A stretch of 64,000 bases of DNA, taken from Peptoniphilaceae bacterium (GTDB lineage: Bacteria > Bacillota > Clostridia > Tissierellales > Peptoniphilaceae). The stretch's first letter is position 1. Each line of letters begins with the position of its first letter. Positions 61,664 through 64,000 of the stretch are shown in pieces. Under the pieces are notes generated by a model, which was not told the origin of the DNA, made no database searches, and saw nothing but the letters and a program-made list of their open reading frames with translations. The translations under genes were made by a program, and so were the position numbers. Location: positions 1 through 64,000 of the forward strand of contig CAJUSY010000045.1 of the NCBI GenBank assembly GCA_910589545.1. The letters run 5' to 3'.

Positions 61664-64000
61664 TTATATTACTTTTTTATTTTTTTTGTGATCCTCTGAC
61701 AATAAAGTTGCCATGTTAACAAATCTTTGAATAGCATCTTCATGATCAGGATGTAAATCAACTTTTTCAACATTAATTGCACAAACTTTGTATTCACCAG
61801 TTCCTGTAATTGGATCGTAGTGATTAGATGTCACTTCATTTACTGGAGATTCTCTGTAGTGGAATGTCATGAATATCATATTTGGTAATACTCTGTCAGT
61901 TACTACAACACGAGTTACGATGCTTCCTCTTCTGGATGTAACTCTGATAGTATCCAAATCTTTTACTCCCAATCTTTCTGCATCCACTGGATTGATTTCT
62001 GCAAGTTCGTAAGGGCTTACTCCATCCAAATCTTTTGAGTATCTCGTAGTTATATTGTAATGATACAACATTCTTCCTGTACTTAGAATCATTGGATAAT
62101 CTTCATCAGGCAATTCTTCTGATGGTCTGTATTCTATTTCCATCATTTGACCTTGACCTCTTGCAAATATTCCTTTGTGCAAGTATTTTGTTCCAGGATG
62201 TGATGTTGTAGGACATGGCCATTGTAGTCCAATATTGTCGATTCTTTCGTAAGTCATACCTCTGTAACTTGGCATAGTTACTCTCATTTCTTCAAATACA
62301 TCTTCACTTGTTTCATAATCGAAGAATACATTCGGATTGATTATTTTACTTACATCACATAAAATTGACCAATCATTTCTAGCTTGTCCTGGAGGAGCCA
62401 CAGCTTTTCTGACTCTTTGAACTCTTCTTTCAGTATTTGTAAAAGTTCCATCTTTTTCTGCGTAGCAAGTTGCAGGGAATACAACATCTGCAAGCTTTGC
62501 TGTGTCGGACATGAATATATCTTGAACCACTAATAAATCCAAGCTACTTAATGCTCTTTTAACATGATTTGCATCTGGATCTGATAAAACAGGGTCTTCT
62601 CCCATTATATACATTGCCTTCAAATTTCCCTTAACGGCTTGATTAAACATTTCAGGAATTTGATATCCAAGATTTGGACTCAATGGAGTTTTCCATACGC
62701 TTTCGAAAAATTCACGAGCTTTTGGATCTGTAACTTTTGCATAAGCAGGATATGTGTTAGGCAAAGCACCTAAGTCACAAGACCCTTGTACGTTGTTTTG
62801 ACCTCTAATAGGGTTAATACCACCAGATTCAATACCGACATGTCCAGTTAGCATTCCTAGATTTGCTAAACTCATTACGTTTTCTGTTCCATGAGTGTGT
62901 TCTGTGATACCAAGTGTATAGAATATACCAGCTTTTTCAGTCTTCGCGTATAACAAAGCTGCTTGTCTGATTAATTCCTTGTCCACACCTGTAACTTTTT
63001 CAGCTTCATCCAAATCGTATTTCATTACTGTTTTCTTCAAGCCTTCAAAGTTTTCAACACGAGATTCAATATAATCTTTGGCTTCTACTCCTTCTTCTAT
63101 GATAACTTTCATCATTGCATTCAATAAGAACACATCCGTACCTGGATTTAATCTCAACCAAATATCCGCTTGCTCTGCTAATCCAGTTTTTCTTGGATCT
63201 ACAACGATGAGTTTAGTTCCATTCTTAACTGCTTGTTTCATCTTATTACCAATAATAGGATGTGCTTCAGTAGCATTAGAACCTATAACAAACAATAATT
63301 CTGCACCCAGAATTTCTTCAATAGAGTTTGTCATAGCTCCACTTCCTAATGTAGCTGCAAGACCTGCAACTGTCGGAGCATGTCAGGTTCTGGCGCAGTG
63401 ATCGAGGTTGTTTGTTCCAATCGCTGCTCTCATCATTTTTTGGAATACGAAGTTATCTTCGTTTGTACATCTTGCAGAACTTAGACCAGCAATAGAATCT
63501 GGACCAAATTCCATCTTAATATCCCTTAATTTCTTTCCAACATAACCTATAGCTTCATCCCAGCTACATTCAACTAACTCACCATTTTTCCTGATTAATG
63601 GAGAAGTCAATCTTTCATCTGAGTGAATCATATCTGTATGGAAACGACCTTTGATACAAAGTGCGTTCTGATTTACATAGCCATCACATGGTTCAACGCC
63701 TTGAACTTTTCCATTTTTTACAATTAAGTTGAATTGACATCCTGTTCCACAGAATGGACAAGTTGTCTTAACTTTTTCAACTTCCCAAGGTCTTGTATCT
63801 TTTAATTGTTTATTGATTAATGCACCTGTTGGACACACGCTTATGCATTGTCCACACATATGACAGTTTTCCTTAGATAAAGGAAGATCAAAAGCTGTAG
63901 AAATATAAGAATCAAATCCTCTATTTTTAAAATCTACTGTATGTGTACATTGAACTTCTTCACAAACTCTGACGCATTTTCCACACAAAATACATTTGTT
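61664..64000 (-). CDS. fdhA: Formate dehydrogenase alpha subunit, selenocysteine-containing (5' end beyond the window)
   Basis: 778 residues are visible; the start lies beyond base 64000. The upstream part has ferredoxin-like clusters: KCILCGKCVRVCEE, then CHMCGQCISVCPTGA. A molybdopterin-oxidoreductase Fe4S4 domain follows (CPFCGTGCQFNLIV, LCIKGRF). The frame reads NNLDHCART, an in-frame TGA (63383-63385), then HAPTVAGL, matching the C-A-R-x-U-H-x-P-x-V-A-G-L active site. A SECIS hairpin follows directly, so the TGA should encode selenocysteine that ligates Mo or W. The C-terminal molydopterin-dinucleotide domain is complete. It oxidises formate or reduces CO2; partner subunits are outside the window. 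Confidence 0.92.
63336..63385 (-). promoter_or_regulatory. Bacterial SECIS element in fdhA
   Basis: Directly after the in-frame TGA, AGTTGCA (63371-63365) pairs with TGCAGCT (63359-63353) around the loop GGTCT. This is the same GGUCU apical loop as E. coli fdhF. A lower stem GCTCC/GGAGC (63379-63375 with 63340-63336) closes it. The loop guanines lie about 18 bases from the TGA, within the known range for SelB recognition. Confidence 0.9.

Noticed and set aside
63335..63385. A stop codon splitting fdhA into two pseudogene halves
   Set aside because: The codons flank the exact Sec active-site context and a SECIS hairpin follows, so recoding is far more likely than a nonsense mutation.
1..64000. 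CRISPR array, insertion sequence, prophage, tRNA or rRNA gene
   Set aside because: I saw no regularly spaced repeats, transposase or integrase motifs, tRNA T-loop patterns outside the T-box, or rRNA sequence within the window.

Overview
The window looks like the chromosome of a low-GC, anaerobic Gram-positive coccus of the Peptoniphilaceae. Finegoldia magna is my best guess; this is inferred from family-level recognition and no database was searched. Supporting signs are A+T-rich DNA, strong AAGGAGG ribosome-binding sites, frequent TTG/GTG starts, a 2[4Fe-4S] ferredoxin, a selenocysteine formate dehydrogenase, a giant 2-hydroxyacyl-CoA dehydratase activator-type ATPase, and secreted CAMP-factor-like and papain-like surface proteins. 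Most genes lie on the minus strand.

Layout, left to right. 1-337: two tandem strong promoters firing off the left edge, possibly an rRNA operon leader. 338-2173: a split ThrE-type exporter and a nitroreductase. 2229-6136: nqrBCDEF, a sodium-pumping NADH dehydrogenase operon with no nqrA or rnfC beside it. 6424-10965: a flippase-like membrane protein, then ileS of the long eukaryote-like type under a T-box. 11111-21391: an accessory surface/virulence locus. It holds a CWB2 wall-binding protein fused to a C39-like peptidase, two CAMP-factor family proteins (one fused to Ig-like domains), and two divergent papain-family surface proteases. Two of these secreted proteins share the same unrecognised C-terminal domain.

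21432-26973: a polar amino-acid ABC transporter, truA and the energising module of an ECF vitamin transporter (ecfA1-ecfA2-ecfT). 27034-34213: rpoB-rpoC behind a consensus promoter. 34406-42565: two informational gene groups, trmN6-rsmI-nurA-herA-acyl-ACP thioesterase and tmk-darA-darA2-holB-ricT, separated by a small ferredoxin gene. The second follows the Bacillus tmk-yaaQ-yaaR-holB-yaaT order, but with a second DarA paralogue where yaaR would be. 42616-50172: L25, a BofA-like protein, thiol peroxidase, thioredoxin, a VanY-type carboxypeptidase, a sugar-nucleotide dehydratase, branched-chain aminotransferase and the rpsF-ssb-rpsR operon with an S6:S18-type leader. 50327-61612: a TIM-barrel protein with BioY, IPP isomerase type 2, an LCP wall ligase, the 1401-residue activator ATPase, a radical SAM protein, tadA, prs and a PLP aminotransferase. 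61664-64000: a formate dehydrogenase alpha subunit, cut by the right edge. An in-frame UGA followed by a clear bacterial SECIS hairpin marks it as a selenoprotein.

The metabolic genes fit amino-acid fermentation: amino-acid import, BCAA transamination, an activator ATPase of the hydroxyacyl-CoA dehydratase type, ferredoxin, Na+-NQR and formate dehydrogenase. I see no CRISPR array, insertion sequence, tRNA or rRNA gene in the window.
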